NCBI RefSeq assembly: GCF_022662575.1
Contig: NZ_JALBFU010000002.1
Span: 372,001 to 436,000, forward strand
DNA: 64,000 nt
Direction of reading: 5' to 3'
From: Luteimonas aquatica
Lineage (GTDB): Bacteria > Pseudomonadota > Gammaproteobacteria > Xanthomonadales > Xanthomonadaceae
Both the position numbers and the translations under genes were made by a program. A model generated the notes under the pieces. It was not told the origin of the DNA. It searched no databases and was given only the letters and a program-made list of their open reading frames with translations. This document shows, one piece after another, positions 63,164 to 64,000 of this stretch. How positions within the stretch are numbered: position 1 is the stretch's first letter; every line of letters begins with the position of its first letter.

Positions 63164-64000
63164 TCACGCCGCCCGGGCGCGCCGCTCCAGCAGCAGCGGC
63201 GAGGCGAGCGTGCATTGCGGATGCAGCCGGCTCAGGCCATGGATCGCGCCGGCCAGGCCGGTCATCAGCCCCGGGGTGAACGCGGCGCGGGTCAGGCCGC
63301 CGACCATGCCGCGGTGCTCCTCGATGGCCGAGACGATCTGCATCGCGCCCTCGTCGGGATCGCCGGCGCATCCCTCGGGATCGAGCGCGGCGGCGCGCGC
63401 GAACAGCTCGTGCAGCGACATGTCGCCGTGGCAGAGCGTGTGGCTGGACCCCCATTTGCCGCGCGAGGCGGCGACGGCGCGGCGCAGCGTGCACAGGTGG
63501 CGCGCCTCGCCGGTGCGCGCATACAGATCCCCCGCGCACAGGCCGATGCCGACGCTGCCGTGGCACCAGGTCGGGAAGGTGAAGCTGCCATCGTGCTCGC
63601 GCGCGTCGATCCAGTTGCCCAGCACCGCGTCGTAGCAGGATTCCTGGAAGGCGAAGCCCTGCTCGGACAGCGTCCGCCAGCGCGCGCGGTCCGCCGCGTC
63701 GCCGGCGTCGGACAGCGCCAGTCGCGCCAGCGCCCAGGCGATGCCGGTGGCGCCGTGGGCGAAGCCGTGCGAGGGATCCTGCGACTCCGCCGTCGGCCAG
63801 CGCGCGCCGCGCGCATCGACGATGGCGGACGCCTCCAGCCGTCGCGCCGCCTGCGCGGCCAGCGTGCGCCAGCGCGCGTCGCCGCTGGCATCGGCCAGGT
63901 GCAGCAGCGGCACGATGGCGCCGGCGGCGCCATCGACCACGTCGAAGCGCTGGTCCGCGTCGAATCCGTGCAGTTCCAAGGCCTGCGCGCGCGCGACGGC
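63164..64000 (-). CDS. Lanthionine synthetase C-like domain (LanM C-terminus or LanC), cut by the window edge
   Basis: At least 278 residues are visible. The frame is open to the last base, so the N-terminus lies outside the window. LanC motifs occur in order: GFAHGATGIAWALARL, TWCHGSVGIGL and LCHGDMSLHELF. The two cysteines and adjoining histidine are the zinc ligands that activate precursor thiols for lanthionine ring closure. The alpha-barrel repeat pattern is complete to the stop. Whether it is a class II LanM or a stand-alone cyclase cannot be told. No precursor peptide gene lies between it and the thr operon. Confidence 0.85.
   Translation of the reverse strand, partial: AVARAQALELHGFDADQRFDVVDGAAGAIVPLLHLADASGDARWRTLAAQAARRLEASAIVDARGARWPTAESQDPSHGFAHGATGIAWALARLALSDAGDAADRARWRTLSEQGFAFQESCYDAVLGNWIDAREHDGSFTFPTWCHGSVGIGLCAGDLYARTGEARHLCTLRRAVAASRGKWGSSHTLCHGDMSLHELFARAAALDPEGCAGDPDEGAMQIVSAIEEHRGMVGGLTRAAFTPGLMTGLAGAIHGLSRLHPQCTLASPLLLERRARAA

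Overview
The window is about 70 % GC, with dense genes, short intergenic gaps and many 4-base ATGA stop/start overlaps. The protein repertoire points to a gammaproteobacterium of the Xanthomonadaceae/Lysobacteraceae, probably Lysobacter or a close relative. Pointers are an O-antigen-type locus beside etfBA, a lipoprotein metalloprotease with FG-GAP repeats, an H-NS-like protein with the YRNP/WSGRG tail, and a LanM-type lanthionine synthetase end. This placement is inferred from gene content, not from a marker gene. No rRNA, complete tRNA, CRISPR array, IS transposase or prophage was seen, and no gene-free stretch exceeds about 260 bp.

Layout. 1-11435: surface-polysaccharide locus. It holds a WecE-type sugar aminotransferase, a GNAT-MaoC fusion, two family-2 glycosyltransferases, two methyltransferases, a small EamA/ArnE-like flippase and two large membrane proteins, with etfB-etfA inside it. 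11517-15520: CoA-transferase scoAB and a secreted metalloprotease. 15590-22193: ETF-ubiquinone oxidoreductase, AlkB, a GFA protein and an Mla-type lipid transport operon. 22453-28918: ThrE-like exporter, H-NS-like protein, proS, pssA, a candidate holD, rimI and small secreted proteins. 29006-36446: pepA-holC-(zinc-ribbon protein)-valS, divergent from lptF-lptG. 36695-45456: flavoprotein, a TetR-controlled trio, LpxL-type acyltransferase, waaA, tolC, pcm-like gene and a second TetR regulator. 45568-63081: one amino-acid supercluster on the minus strand, thrL-thrABC followed by ilvL-ilvDCGMEA-leuACDB. 63164-64000: the LanC domain of a lanthionine synthetase, running off the window.

How it works together. 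The supercluster makes threonine, feeds it through IlvA, and makes Ile, Val and Leu from what looks like one ten-gene transcript. Each half has its own leader peptide. The ilv leader (57704-57856, 50 codons) carries a run of Ile/Leu/Val codons that includes CTT, ATT and GTA, which are unusual at this GC. A leader segment complementary to the terminator arm sits directly downstream of that run, so the geometry is that of classical attenuation. The thr leader is threonine-rich and has a similar complementarity, but its hairpin lacks a U tract.

Most striking repeat. Four copies of a bipartite element of about 72 bp (12279, 20145, 36491, 52458) share two conserved blocks separated by exactly 19 unconserved bases. 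Each is flanked by an unrelated perfect hairpin. One copy is translated as the N-terminus of IlvE and supplies its candidate ATG codons. A different palindromic repeat is translated as the C-terminal tail of IlvA. Coordinates, starts and motifs were read by eye, and no database search was run.
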